Made by a program: the position numbers and the translations under genes | NCBI GenBank assembly: GCA_021927905.1 | Contig: BLLK01000069.1 | Span: forward strand, 2,294,001-2,358,000 | Direction of reading: 5' to 3' | Source: Chaetoceros tenuissimus | Lineage: Eukaryota > Bacillariophyta > Thalassiosirophyceae > Chaetocerotales > Chaetocerotaceae | Length of the DNA: 64,000 nt | Shown here: in pieces, positions 21,504-33,400 of the stretch | Position numbering within the stretch: the first letter of the stretch is position 1 | How the letters are laid out: each line of letters starts with the position of its first letter | The notes under the pieces: model-generated | Told to the model about the DNA's origin: nothing | Databases searched by the model: none | The model's input: only the letters and a program-made list of their open reading frames with translations

Positions 21504-23405
21504 TTAACGTTCCCTTACAAGATTCAGAAGTGATTTTTTCTTGTTTTCAAAATTCCGTTCTTACTTCCAGAAAATCAATGAGTAAGTGATTCCAGAACAA
21601 TTAGAGATTCTCCTATTCAAGTTATATATGCTATTGTGTATGGTACCTTTTGCTATGAAGAAGGGAAGAATTCTGAAAAAGGGAAAAAGAAAGAGGTTGA
21701 AGTTAGTTCTTGTCTGTTTTCAAAAAGATGTGCAAAAAAGAGCAATTTAGCTCTGGAAAACCGTTGAATAATAACGGCTTGCCCGGCGGTACTTTTCTCT
21801 TTCTTGAAGATGACGTGATCATGCATGTGAGATAGAAATTGTGGATCTGTAGATTTTGGAATCCCTTTGAAATGAAAATCTGCATCTTTTGATATTGATC
21901 AAACCATACCATGTCACATTTCTCATATATAAGGATTATATGTGAATTTCTCCATTGCGCAGAACTGAAGAATGAATCAAGTTTGATCTATGTACAGTCA
22001 TCTCCTTGCTAGAATTTCTTTTTCTTTTTAGCATGTCCAAAGGAATGTGTAAACTTTGCAGCCGTGGAGTGTTTCCAGCAAGAAAGTATTGGCCTATTTC
22101 TTTGTTTTTTCAACCTCAGTCTTCATAAAGTCCAACCCTAGTCGAGTCTAGTCAGATATTTATCCATCTTTCTCACACATCATATTATGATGACCCAATG
22201 GAGAAATGGTGAAATGTGTGTGATCTTACCTTTCTGTATTCGTCGCCAATGGATTTTGATTCGATCTCAACTCGTGGATGATAGGTTCCGTGATTCAAAC
22301 GGATGACTAGTGTTTTTTGGAGATTTTTAACTTTTTCCTCCTCCCAAACTAGTTCTAACACGATCGAGAATTTTTATATGTATTTGTCAGCAAAAAGCGT
22401 AGCTAACGTCACTGCCAAGTTTCAGATGTAGTAGGATATACTTTGGGCCAATCCTGAGTTAAGTAGACAGAGTTGATCCAAATCCAAGTTGTATCCATAA
22501 ATCTTTTTGATGGTCTTTCAAAAGAGACATTGTTGATAGAAAATCATATCTTTCTTCTTCTGGAGGAAGAAAGCAATCCATTGGTCGTCAGTCCAAAAAA
22601 GATGGGATAGGCCTTTTTCTAGGTAGCTTTGGCGCCACGTAGGCATCTCTTCACTGTCTTTCGGAAGGAGGGTACGAATAAGTACTTACGAATAAATAGA
22701 ATCAAAGATGCAATTACAAAAACATTATTATAAAAATGGTGATGAATCAGAATACAGCAAACTGCGGTGATTCTAGAACAGAGTTACAATATAGCTCTTA
22801 GATATAGGAAAAAATCTAGTGAAAATTTAAGCATAATTTGATTGCAAACATATTCTTCCAGAAACATTCGAACTGTGACAGAACTTACGTACTTTACTAA
22901 TGCGCAGCAAGGTACAGTAGATAAATAGAGACATGCGCAGATGAGCGTGACAAAAGGGGGGAAGACGAAATAATAATAACCCCCCTTCTTCTGGATTAGA
23001 ACTGCCTTTTCACGTACTATTTGAATTAATCGTAAATATTCTCTAAATATTGGGGTTCCAATTATCGATAAGCTTGAGTTTTAATGAATATATGTAAATA
23101 CTAAAAATTGTTGTACTGTATTCATTCTGTATTCTGCTAGGCATAAAAAAGTAGTTGCCATGAGAAAAGAAGAAGCTGCTGATAGCTGTGTCTAAACCTG
23201 CCTCATTCGTGTGTCAATGCAACCATTATTGTATTATTGGGAATAATTTGTACTCATAAAAATTGAACTCCACATCGCCAAATTGACCGTGGGACTTGAG
23301 TTCGATGATGTTTGAGTTGGTGATGTTGTTACAACGAGGTTACGAGTAGTTACTAATTCATATCCATCTGTCTTTATCATTGTTGGGTAACGAAACTGTA
23401 TCATC
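21504..23405. other. 1.9-kb gap with one possible unassigned exon
   Basis: No full gene is visible. The best candidate is a minus-strand open stretch at 22370-22230, about 46 codons, reading VLELVWEEEKVKNLQK and onward to IGDEYRK, ending exactly at an AAAG|GTAAG donor. It has no ATG and I could not link it to other exons. The rest is AT-rich non-coding sequence, including the kinase promoter (left) and the promoter of the gene at 23406 (right). Confidence 0.4.
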
Positions 23406-25301
23406 ATGGTAGATAGACGCCAATCTAGAGGCCGGCAAAGAGTCTTGGCTCTGGTGAAACAAAACCGTCACTTGAGTGGCAATTCGCAAAAAGATGTGCA
23501 AGAGTCATCTGCAGGCGAGCACAAGAAACTTGCTGTGTTGTCTTCATCAAACGAAGTAATCAAGACAAAGGTTTCATCTCCTACTTTTAGTCCTTCTCAT
23601 CACGGTTTTCAACGTGGTGCTCGTAGTGGTTTCAATAGGGATGCATTATCCTCGAGAAGAACTGCTTCTCGGACTCGTATTGCTGGTCCAAGTCCATGTA
23701 GAAGTGCAAGAAAAAAGAATTTCATCAAAAAGAGAGCCATGGCTTCAAGGGCCGCAATGACATCAAGATCTAGTGAAGATGACCTTTGTAGTGTCCCTTC
23801 TGAGGTTGAGTCTAGTCCAAGTGATGAAATGAGAGCTGGTGAAGAGCAGGCGCTAAGCGAACCAAAGTCAACCTTGCAAGAGCTCTTTCAGTCGGAGGAT
23901 CAAGGGTTTATTGTGCCATCTACTTCACAATCATCTACATTTGCTTTGAGTAGTTTCCCTTCAGGTTTGGTGCCATCTGACGAGTTCTCCTTGAACTTTG
24001 ACAGTAGTAGTCTCTCATGTGAGGAAGACAAGTCCGATTCAAAGTCATTTGACAATCATCCTTCGCGCTCTTCTGACAACATGACGTTTGAAGTCAACCA
24101 GAACATGCAAGAAGTTAGGAAAATTTCGACATCGGAAGCAGATACTCCAATTGCAGCTAATTCGTTCCGTTTCCGAGTAGAAGAAGCAGATCCTTCACAT
24201 GCAGGTAAAAGTCTCAAGAACGAAGACTCTCCATCATCGTCAATTTCTCCCGTGCATCAGGAGGAAAGAGATGATAAAGATTCTTTTGGAAATGCCGATT
24301 GGAACGAATGTACACAGCCAATAGTATTGACTTCGAAGAATACGATGGATACCATGGAAGAGCGAGAAATGGAGAAGCAAAGTGGGTATTTCAACTTTCA
24401 CAATTCTGGATCATACTCGTACGATTCAAAAGATGGTAAAGGAGAAGTCCAAGAAGAAGAAGAAGAAGAAGAAGAAACACAAGAGAAAGTTCTTGAGAAT
24501 GAATTGTGTAAAGTTTCGACCCATGATTCTGAAGAAAACCAAAATAATGTTGCAGGTCTGACTAAAGAAGAGAATGATATTTCACCAGCCTCTCTAGAAC
24601 CAGAGAGTGTTGAAGATATGGAAGTTGCAAACAATAGATCTCTTTACTACTTTTCAGATGATGAGGAAAGTATTTTTGATGAAATCAATTTAGATGGTGT
24701 TGCAGATAATAGCAAACCACTATTTGATGAAAAGCTGCTTCCTAATACACCATTCATTGACAACACAGCTGCCTCAAAAGTGAAATCTCCTGAGAATTTC
24801 TTCGATCAGGAGAAGGAAGGTAGAAATCCGTTTATTCATACCCCTGCTAAATCAGAGTCTGAAGATTGCGATAAGAAATACAATATTTCTAATGAACTTC
24901 CTTCAAGCTTTGCGGAAGCAGGAGTAGATGACTCCAAGGCTAAGGAAAAAGACTTAGCTCAACACGTATCTACCAAGGATGTCATCGAAGGGAATTGGTG
25001 GGATGTAGATTCTGGAAATTCTTCCAAGCCAAAGAAAGTGAAAAGAAAGAAGAAAAGAGTGACAAAGGAGAGGCCACCTGGTACGTTAGAAGAGGATTTG
25101 ATGCTAACTTTTGTGAAGTTCATGAAAGATATTGGGTGTGGCTTTGTTCTTTGTGCTGATGAAGATACGCCGGATGAGAGCATCTGCACTAAAAATCAGA
25201 TTCTTGGAAACGAAATCCTTTGCAACAAAGATCAGTCTATCGACGATGATATCACTCTGGACTTGAACGTTTCGCGAACGATGAATACTTCTATGCTTTA
25301 G
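23406..25301 (+). CDS. Large acidic, disordered protein of unknown function, 631 aa
   Basis: Single exon from ATG 23406. The first 120 residues are basic (RRQSRGRQR, SRTRIAGPSPCRSARKKNFIKKR) and the remainder is Ser/Glu/Asp-rich with few hydrophobic residues, including a run of Glu encoded by a GAA repeat near 24452-24475. A Lys-rich stretch (KPKKVKRKKKRVTKERPP) precedes the only ordered-looking part, residues ~558-590 (LEEDLMLTFVKFMKDIGCGF). Nuclear or scaffold roles are typical for such composition but nothing specific can be claimed. It is divergent from the kinase across the 1.9-kb gap. Confidence 0.7.
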   Translation: MVDRRQSRGRQRVLALVKQNRHLSGNSQKDVQESSAGEHKKLAVLSSSNEVIKTKVSSPTFSPSHHGFQRGARSGFNRDALSSRRTASRTRIAGPSPCRSARKKNFIKKRAMASRAAMTSRSSEDDLCSVPSEVESSPSDEMRAGEEQALSEPKSTLQELFQSEDQGFIVPSTSQSSTFALSSFPSGLVPSDEFSLNFDSSSLSCEEDKSDSKSFDNHPSRSSDNMTFEVNQNMQEVRKISTSEADTPIAANSFRFRVEEADPSHAGKSLKNEDSPSSSISPVHQEERDDKDSFGNADWNECTQPIVLTSKNTMDTMEEREMEKQSGYFNFHNSGSYSYDSKDGKGEVQEEEEEEEETQEKVLENELCKVSTHDSEENQNNVAGLTKEENDISPASLEPESVEDMEVANNRSLYYFSDDEESIFDEINLDGVADNSKPLFDEKLLPNTPFIDNTAASKVKSPENFFDQEKEGRNPFIHTPAKSESEDCDKKYNISNELPSSFAEAGVDDSKAKEKDLAQHVSTKDVIEGNWWDVDSGNSSKPKKVKRKKKRVTKERPPGTLEEDLMLTFVKFMKDIGCGFVLCADEDTPDESICTKNQILGNEILCNKDQSIDDDITLDLNVSRTMNTSML

Positions 25302-25511
25302 AAGTTCATTACTCAGTGTTTATCTTGGAGAAAAGTGGTTGTCTCTGATAACATCCATCTCATATACATCTATATAACTCTATTCTACATATCATCATCT
25401 TTTCAAAACATGGAAATGTTTTTATTTTTTATAATCTGAATGGAATGAATTCAGTGCTATCATATTCATATGATCGTATCATGATTGTCAAAAATTCAAT
25501 GTATCTACTAT

Positions 25512-26862
25512 CTACACCATGGTTCCCTTCTTACTTGGAGTCATTGTATTCTGACTAGCAATTGTGGCAGCGTGTTCCTTTTGCTTTTTTGCAAGATATT
25601 TTCTTCTAATTTGATAGAACAAAACACCAAACACAATGACAGCTCCACAAAATGCCTTTGCACTAATGACATGTCCAAATTTGTAGGCCGAAATGCAAAT
25701 GGAAATCATCTGTCTCACAGTCATGATGATTGTAAAGACGATTGGTCCAAACTCCTTAATTGTGTAGTAAATACATAATTGTCCCGACGCAGATGTGATT
25801 GCAGTGATAATGTTGTAAATGAGTACATTCGGATTCGCGCCAAAGAATTCCCAAACCTTTGGGAAGTCTCCGCTAATCAATAAACCAGCAGTAGTAATGC
25901 AAATAGCAGATGTATTTACACCAAGCATCATTTGGTATGGGTCAACATTTTGTCTTCCGTAGGTAACGTAAATCTTATCTTGCCATTGAGAAGTGAAGCA
26001 ATCAAACGTGATGTACATCAACATGTACACCAGTCCAATCATTTCAGTAGAATTATCTCTCTTGGCCTCCTGCGCAAACACCGAAAATATTGCAACTCCA
26101 ATTGTGATGAACAAAGCCTCTACATATTGAGACTTTGGGTAGGTGGTACCCTTGAGCAATTTACCCATAATCATGACTGGAATAATTTTTGATGATTTAA
26201 ACACAGTCTGTACAGGGAAGGAAACGTATCGGAGGGAAGCATATTGTGACCAACTGCTCATAGTGTTGGAAAGTGCACATGGTGTAAATGCATGAAGTGG
26301 AGCGATGTTGTTAGAGAAGACAGCTCCATGTCTAAGTTTTACGGAAATCATAGCTACAATGATTGCCAAAAATCTATTGGAAAAAACACAGAATGCTGCA
26401 GAAGGAAATCTTCCATCGGGAGACGATTCTGTAGGGTTGAATTCGGTAGTCATGATAAGTTCCTGCATATATCCCCATGTAAGATATGAAATCAAGAGTC
26501 CAGTAAATGCGAATCCAAATTTTCCTGCCTGGCGAAAGAATTCAGGGTTATCTGAGATTGCTGCGGAAATTGCTTGATTTGCTTGTGGGTTGGAAGGAGG
26601 CGAAGGTGCTCTTGCGCCAGGACCGTCTTGATTCCCAAGAAACGGACGTGTTTCATTTCTGTTAGAAGGATACAACGTGCGATTAGCTTGATGACATGAA
26701 AGAAATAGAATATGATAGACCTGTATGGCTCAATGCAGTCATACATGCAAAGAACATTTTGTCATGAAAGAAACTATGTACTCACTTTCCACTCATTTCT
26801 ATATCCAATGCTTCTGATTCTGAATCTCTAGCAGTCAAAGGGCTATCGTCGTTACTACTCAT
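25512..26862 (-). CDS. Nucleotide-sulfate/sugar transporter of the SLC35B (PAPS transporter) family
   Basis: Predicted 407 aa from exons 26862-26786 and 26658-25512; the 127-bp intron is phase 2. About ten membrane helices run from residue ~50. Segments such as YLTWGYMQELIMT, FPVQTVFKSSKIIPVMIMG and FTIIMTVRQMISICIS are the hallmarks of the UAA/SLC35B transporters that carry PAPS (sulfate donor) or UDP-sugars into the Golgi or ER in exchange for the monophosphate. The PVQTVFKSSKIIPVM block is closest to PAPS transporters, so sulfation of secreted glycans is the likely use. The N-terminus is acidic and cytosolic. The exon junction was chosen by phase and a TTCTAACAG acceptor. Confidence 0.88.
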
Positions 26863-27337
26863 TAAGTTATGTACACACTAAGAATGCAACTGTAATATAA
26901 TTGAAATGCAGTTGAGATCGTAATAGGGTGTTTTAGTGGTATGGCATGATTGTCCGTTTTTTCGCTCTCGAAAGAGACAGTTAAACCGCCGCCGTTATAA
27001 AAAATTCGCTAAATTAGCTATTCTTCTTCTTCTCCTTCTTTTCCCTTTCCTTCTCTTCCGCTTTCAGTTTTTAAATTTTTAATGTACCAAGGTCTGCGAA
27101 GAGCTTTTTGCTCACATTTTTCCATGTTTCATCTCATCACGACCAACTCTCCAACTTTGTGGTACTTCAGTAATTTCTTTAATTGTTTTTGCAATATTTA
27201 CATCAGACCCACTGAGTCAGCAAATTGGCACGAGCCCCAAAACTTGTTTCAGTAGTACAAGAAGTAATCTTCCGATTGGTGATCCACATAATTTCATTTA
27301 TATTTTTTCCAACCTTTGACGAGTATCACCTTGCAAC
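26863..27337. promoter_or_regulatory. Divergent intergenic region, transporter / lipocalin
   Basis: 475 bases between two head-to-head starts. It contains pyrimidine-rich runs (ttcttcttcttctcc near 27020) but no clear motif or gene. Confidence 0.4.
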
Positions 27338-28237
27338 ATGAAATCACTTTCTCAAACGATTGGTCTCCTACTTACTTTCTGCTTCACAAAATATCTTGTT
27401 TCGGCACAAGAATGCAAGCCTTTGGATACAGTAGATAACTTTGATTTGGAAGCATATGCTTCAAAACCTTGGTACAGTCATCAGCAAGCTGTGAATTCTT
27501 ATTCACCCATTGAAGACAACTACTGTGTCAGGGCAGAATACGGCCTGAGAGAAGAGTCAACTTTCTGGGGATACACCGTAGATGTAAAAAATAGAGCACT
27601 TCGTAATGGTGAAAGAGAGAGAAGGGGAAATTTATGTGCATATTATGACACTGATCAAAACTCCAAACTTGCTGTAGCACCATGTTTTCTTCCGAAAGCT
27701 TTTGCAGGACCATACTGGGTAGTTGCATACAATGAAGAGGAAGGCTATGCATTGATTTCAGGTGGAGAGCCGACGTTTAAATCATTTGATGAAGAGACTG
27801 GAGAATTCTTGGGATGTAAGACAGGAACAAAAACCAACAATAGTGGTTTATGGATTTTCCTCCGTACTCCTGAGAGAAATATGGAACTCATCAATAAGGT
27901 CAGAGGCATTGCTACAGAATTGGGATTTGACGTTTCAGTATTGAACGATGTTGTTCATGATGATAGATGTCCTTATCCAGTACCAACGCCAATGCCAACC
28001 ACTTCGTCATACATTGCACCTTCATCCACTCCTTCTATTGCAATTAGTAGCTCACCTACGGTTTCATACGTACCCACATCCATACCTTTTGATGAAGATG
28101 ATTGTAAAGATACTGCAGGCGACTTTTATGTGCTTTTTGTTGGGCGCAGAAATTGTGAATGGATCAGTGAAAATTCGAGATGGCTAAGATGTTTATTTTA
28201 TAATGACTATTGCCCAGAAACATGTGGCAAATGTTAG
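27338..28237 (+). CDS. Secreted lipocalin with C-terminal Cys-rich ShK-like module, 299 aa
   Basis: Single exon. A signal peptide (MKSLSQTIGLLLTFCF… to SAQ) is followed by a lipocalin barrel at residues ~26-200: DNFDLEAYASKPWYSHQQ with the conserved W, YWVVAYNEEEGYALISG and the Arg of LWIFLRTPER, close to apolipoprotein D/Blc-type lipocalins that bind small hydrophobic molecules. A Pro/Thr/Ser linker (~215-255) leads to a six-Cys end (CKDTAG…CEW…CLFYNDYCPETCGKC) that resembles the ShK-type toxin-fold modules common in stramenopile secreted proteins. The protein is probably exported or lumenal. Ligand is unknown. Confidence 0.82.
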   Translation: MKSLSQTIGLLLTFCFTKYLVSAQECKPLDTVDNFDLEAYASKPWYSHQQAVNSYSPIEDNYCVRAEYGLREESTFWGYTVDVKNRALRNGERERRGNLCAYYDTDQNSKLAVAPCFLPKAFAGPYWVVAYNEEEGYALISGGEPTFKSFDEETGEFLGCKTGTKTNNSGLWIFLRTPERNMELINKVRGIATELGFDVSVLNDVVHDDRCPYPVPTPMPTTSSYIAPSSTPSIAISSSPTVSYVPTSIPFDEDDCKDTAGDFYVLFVGRRNCEWISENSRWLRCLFYNDYCPETCGKC

Positions 28238-28409
28238 GCATAGATTGAGTTTGATTGAAAGACTATACATGCAAAAGATGACGTATGTAAAATATCAAAC
28301 ATTAAAATATTTTACATTATGAGACGAGTACTTTCTTTCTTCAACTTTTTGCAATTCAATGTATAATTACAAAATATAGCAAAACTGAATTGATACAGTG
28401 TTGTCATTT

Positions 28410-28784
28410 TCAAACATATCTGCTTGTACTTTCACCATTTCCAAGCAGTTCGTCCTTTTCAGAGGCATCATTCATGCTGACGTGCTCGGTATCATCCTGA
28501 CCTTCATTTTTAGTATGATTGGTGGTGTCTTGGAATTCCAATGCAAAGTCTTCCATTTGCAACAACCACCTTACAAAGAAGATTGCACCAATAGTGAGAG
28601 CTGCTGGTCGCCAGAACCAGACGGTATGAGGGACTCTTAGCCCAACTGCTTCTGAGAATCCCCAAATAGCTCCAGCGCCACCAAAGACTTCGAGTACAAG
28701 TTTCGCAGAAAATACTTGAGCAAGCCGTATCAATTGATCCTTGTTCAATGTTTTTAGAACAAGAAGGTTAGGTATGTTGAACAT
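28410..28784 (-). CDS. Small membrane protein, 124 aa
   Basis: Single exon with ATG at 28784. A Leu-rich amphipathic N-terminus (LLVLKTLNKDQLIRLAQVF) is followed by two hydrophobic segments at residues ~28-50 and ~58-75 and an acidic hydrophilic tail. No family is recognised; a two-helix organellar membrane protein is plausible. It is convergent with the lipocalin gene (172 bp between stops). Confidence 0.65.
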   Translation of the reverse strand: MFNIPNLLVLKTLNKDQLIRLAQVFSAKLVLEVFGGAGAIWGFSEAVGLRVPHTVWFWRPAALTIGAIFFVRWLLQMEDFALEFQDTTNHTKNEGQDDTEHVSMNDASEKDELLGNGESTSRYV

Positions 28785-30451
28785 TTTTATAGAGTTTCGT
28801 TAGGGGGAGTGAATGCTAGCAAGGTTTGATCATAAAAGGATCATCTATGAGCATTGCTATTCTATTCAGGCTGAAGGATGAGATTGCAATTAAAAGTGTA
28901 GTGAAAGTCAATCAGAATAGACTGCAAAGCACATAGACCGCCAAAGGCGCATGCCGATTATTTTGTGCTGCCTGCTGGTGCTCAGTCAAAGTAGTCGTAC
29001 AAAGGCTTTTTAACCGAGTCTTGCGTAAAAAGAATCCTTTTGAACAATGACGCCTATGATTTTGCTCCTAAAACATTGCGATACTTGCGAAACAATCATA
29101 TACCATGTCTTGATAATTAGTCCATTTCAACGAAATGGAAAATGATCACCACTAGAGACCTAAGAAAATTGACAGAGTTGTTGTTGTAGAACGGAGTATT
29201 ACTACCAACTCGTTAAGTACAAAGATATCGGAAGCATGTTCTTGGTTGAAATCAGAATTTTCTTGAAGTTAAGTTTAATCTCGTGAAGGTACTTCTTCTA
29301 AAGTATAGCGGATTACATTGTAGATAAGTTCTCATGTAGATAAACAAGTTTTAAAAGACCACATGGTAAATGCCAAGATAGTGTCATCTTATTTGCAACA
29401 TTGCAGATAATTTTGAGTCTCAAAACTACAGCTGCATATTCGTTTTGTGAAACATTTATCGCTTTCTTCTCTCGGATTCATTTCAGGTTCTGGAAATAAT
29501 CTTTTGTGTTCTATTGCTATTACAGAATTCTGCCAAATGGAGAGAGGCAATGTTGTAGATCTGTAAAGAATCGACAAGCTATGCAGGGTAAGCCAAAGTA
29601 AAACGCCTTATTTCTAGCGTCAGGAATGTTCCTATCTGTGCAGACAACCTAAGAACTTCGAGACCGAGAAAAAGATAGGACAGAATCTACGAAATGTCAA
29701 GCATTGCTCATTCAGTGATAGATAGGTTTATGCCAAGGTAGATCAGGTTGGAAAACACAGTACAGTTTCTGCTCAATGATCATTGTCCTTAGGGAGACTA
29801 ATGGAGACTACAATGCTTTCAATAAGCAGAAGTATTTGGGAACGAAAATGAAGGAAAATCTGATTTGTAAAGAGCTTCGAAAATGTAACAAAAAGAAGGA
29901 GGCATACTGAAGAGGGCGAGGGTAAATGAGGCGCAATGTGGAGGGCAAAAAGAAATATGTGTAGTGCAACTCATGAGATTATTAATGAAGCTATTCCAGT
30001 TTAGACTAAAAGTTGATGTGATGGCACTTCATAGCTCATCATAGTGTAGAGAGGAAGCAAAAATGAAACCTCAAGCATTCTTGCGAAGGACCTCTTCATA
30101 AAAACATGTTACAATTGAATAATCTATCTTTGACTTTGTTTGTTTTCAATAAAGAAAAAAGAACGCATTGAGATCAAATTGAAGAATGATAGAAGCCATT
30201 CAATCATTGAAAATGAAGAGTCTGAAAGAAGGGATGGGAAAGATGATGAATCATCTGAGAAGTAAGGTGGTGGATGGTGAAGACAAAGTAGTAACATTAC
30301 TTTTCTTTGGAATATGAAGGCGCAAGAGTGAAATGTTTCTATTTTTTAATTTCGTTCTACCCGCCTTGAGCTCGTTTCCTCTCTCATTCTTTATTGAAGT
30401 TACTTGGGCACTTCGTCCATCTTTTGTCTTTTGGCTTACTCTTTCCTCAAC
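28785..30451. other. 1.7-kb gap, no gene seen
   Basis: No open frame with ATG, sensible composition and splice signals is visible on either strand, and I recognise no repeat or RNA gene. The right end holds the 3' end of the kinesin gene. Confidence 0.4.
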
Positions 30452-33400
30452 TTATTCTCCAGGTCTACGTGGATTAGCAATCCTGGAAGAACCTTTGCCC
30501 CCTTTCTTCAACCTAGCTAATTCTTTTTGCAGAGCCTTTAGTCGGGATGAGTCGTCGACCTTATTTTGGATTCGCTTGCAGCGCTTGGCGAAATCCAAAG
30601 AATTTGCGCTTTCATTCGTATTATAGTCTGCGGGGCTACAGTTCACCACCATTAGGGTTTTAGCTGATCCTCCAAGAGAATCACTCAAGAGCATTGTCAA
30701 AGGATGATTTCTATATGGTACATGACCTCGATTACCACTGGTAAGCGCATTAATAACATCTCCAATAGCAGATAGACTTTTATTGATGTTTTGTGCCTCT
30801 TTCAGTGCCGTGCCAGTGGCTCCACTTTTCGAAACTCTCTCGCTCCCAGCAAGATCCACAAGAGTCAATTTACCTGATGTAACAACGCATGTTCGCTTAT
30901 TAGTCAACTTCACAACTATAGACATAATGAGATGTGATCGACTTGAGTCTGCATTCATTTTTGTAGAAGCAGTTGACCTCGATTTACTAGCTTTTCCTAT
31001 TAGGGCTAGGACCTCAGGAGCATGTCTACACTCAATAGATTCTGCCCCCTCGACCTCAACAAGTTTGCTTTCGCTGTGCTCAGCCAGTCGAATTCGAAGA
31101 TTGCGCTGAGGTTTTGCCTCTGATAGAGCAATTAGATCGCGAAGATTGTCATTGTAAAGTTCTAACATTGATACAGAAAGGGTAGAATCAAAACTTGATG
31201 CTCTAGTTTCCAAGATTTGAAAGAGTTCAACAACTGCTCTTGGTGCCAATCCCGAGTTCTTATCTAAATCTTTTGCTGACAATACATTTGGAATCTCTCC
31301 AGATGGTCCCATCATTGTATAGGTCTTGCCGCTACCGGTCTATTCAATAGTTAGTGAAAAGGCGAAGCTTTCCTTTCAAACAAAACACAAAGATCCTTAC
31401 CTGTCCGTAGCAAAATATGGACACATTGAAGCCATCGACAGCACTACAAACTAGTTGACGTGCATCCTCAAAGAAGCTTTCCTGTGACTCAAAAGAAGGT
31501 GAAACTTTGTCAAACTCCCATTCTTTTTGAACACCAGAAGAGTTCAAAACACAAGTTCTCTTATCTTCACGTGTAAGAGCCTCCTTGCAATTTCTTTCAA
31601 GCTCTGAGCTTGATAGAGGTCTTAACCTAACATATACTCTGATCTTGCCTTTGATGTCTTCAAGTTTGTTGTGTAGAGACTTTCGCTTCTCTATTTCAAG
31701 GTGTAACGACTTGTGAAGCCTTTCATTTGAAGCAAAAAGAGTCTTTGCTTCCTCAATCAATTTCTGCATTCGTGACAATTGGTCGAAGGCAAGATCTCGT
31801 TCCTGTACAGCATTCTCTCTTTCCTGAGTTTTTTCCTCGGCAACTCGCTCAAGTTTCTGTATTCTAGCCAAGTACTTTGAGTGAAGAGCTTGTATTTCGT
31901 CGTGGTGTTTCCTTGATGTTTTTTCCTGTTGGAGATGAAAGGACGAGTCCATCTCCTCCATTTTCTTCTCTAACTGTTGAACCAATTCTTCTTTGTGTTT
32001 TAGAAGCTTTTTTTCTTCTTCATTCTTTGACTGTAGCTGTCTCTTTTCATCTTCAAGACCTTGTAATGATTGTTGAAGATGATTTACATTTGCCTCGCTT
32101 CTTTCCTTCTCTTCCTTCAACGTCTGGAGGACATCTTCTTCACTAGCAATGCCTTTTCGAACTTGTTCCAAAAGCACTATAGACTCAATTTTTGCATCCT
32201 TCTCTTCTTGAAGAAGGCCTTCAAGCACATTTATTTGCTCACGACTACGACCTTGCATGTTCTCGAGGTTCGTTATACTACTTTTGCTCTCCTTTAATTG
32301 ATACTCAGTCTTATCCAGAAGCTGTTTTAGATCATTGTAATCTTTTTCGGCAATCCAAATTTCATTCACGTCTTGGTCTCCTTGAGCTGCGTCTTTAGTG
32401 CAAATATTGGTACAAGTCCCAGTATCCACACTTTGTTTTGCATAGTCAATTCTTTGCAACGTCACTTTATCATATGATGCCATTTCATTTGTTAATTTCG
32501 ACTCTCCAAGGGCGGCCTCAAGATCTTTCAGCCTGGATTGTAGCTCAAGAATTTCTTCGTCCTTCTGCTTTACTGAAATCTCCAGCAAATTGTGATTCTC
32601 ATTATGTGGCTTGATATCCTGAATATCATGTTTCTTTTGCAATGTTTCTCTTTGTTGAACTTGAAGTGCCTCTAAGATTTGCTGTTGCATCGAGTCTAGG
32701 CGTTGGTTAAAGCTCTTTTCGCTGACCAACTTTCGATCATTCACAGAAGGAACTTTATCTCCACTTAATTCATCCAAGTCGTTGGAAATGTCTTCTTTTA
32801 CAGTAGAAGTCGAAGAGGAAGAATCTGAAATCATATCTTGTAATAATTGCTGACTCTGATCATCAATGAAAGCAAATTTACTTTGGCTTGGTTTGTTACT
32901 TCTTTTCGTGTTCCTTCTTTGATTCAGAGATTGTTTCTTTGGAGTTTCATATACAAATTCGTCCTTCATACTGTGATCAACCTCATCTCTTCTACTTTGA
33001 ATGCCTTTAGGTTGCCTTTCTTCTATTTCGATCTCAACACATGGAGGAGCATCGCGAAAAGAATCATGCCTCTTTGTTTCGAGGAGAGCAATAGATTCTT
33101 TTCTATTCTGTTGTTGCTTAGATTGCTGGTAGAGTTCATATTCATCCATCCACAAAGATTTTCCAGTATTTTTACAGTGATAGTATTTCATTCCGCTTTG
33201 GTAATCAACAAGTTCCTCCCAGTCAGAAACATCGTCAAAATTATCCTTGCTTTCCCCAGTCATGAATGTTTGATTACTACTTTCAAGCAAAAAGTTTGCA
33301 CATGCAGGTACATTTGATTGAACAGCGTAGTCAATTGCGGAACAGCCATTAAAGTCCGTACTTGAGGGATTTGCTCCACCATTCATCAAAGTTCTTTTGA

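Noticed and set aside
21703-21912. 69-codon minus-strand frame upstream of the kinase
   Set aside because: Weak composition, no splice context and no recognised motif.
30333-30626. 97-codon plus-strand frame over the kinesin 3' end
   Set aside because: Most of it is antisense to the end of the kinesin motor and tail; no independent signal.
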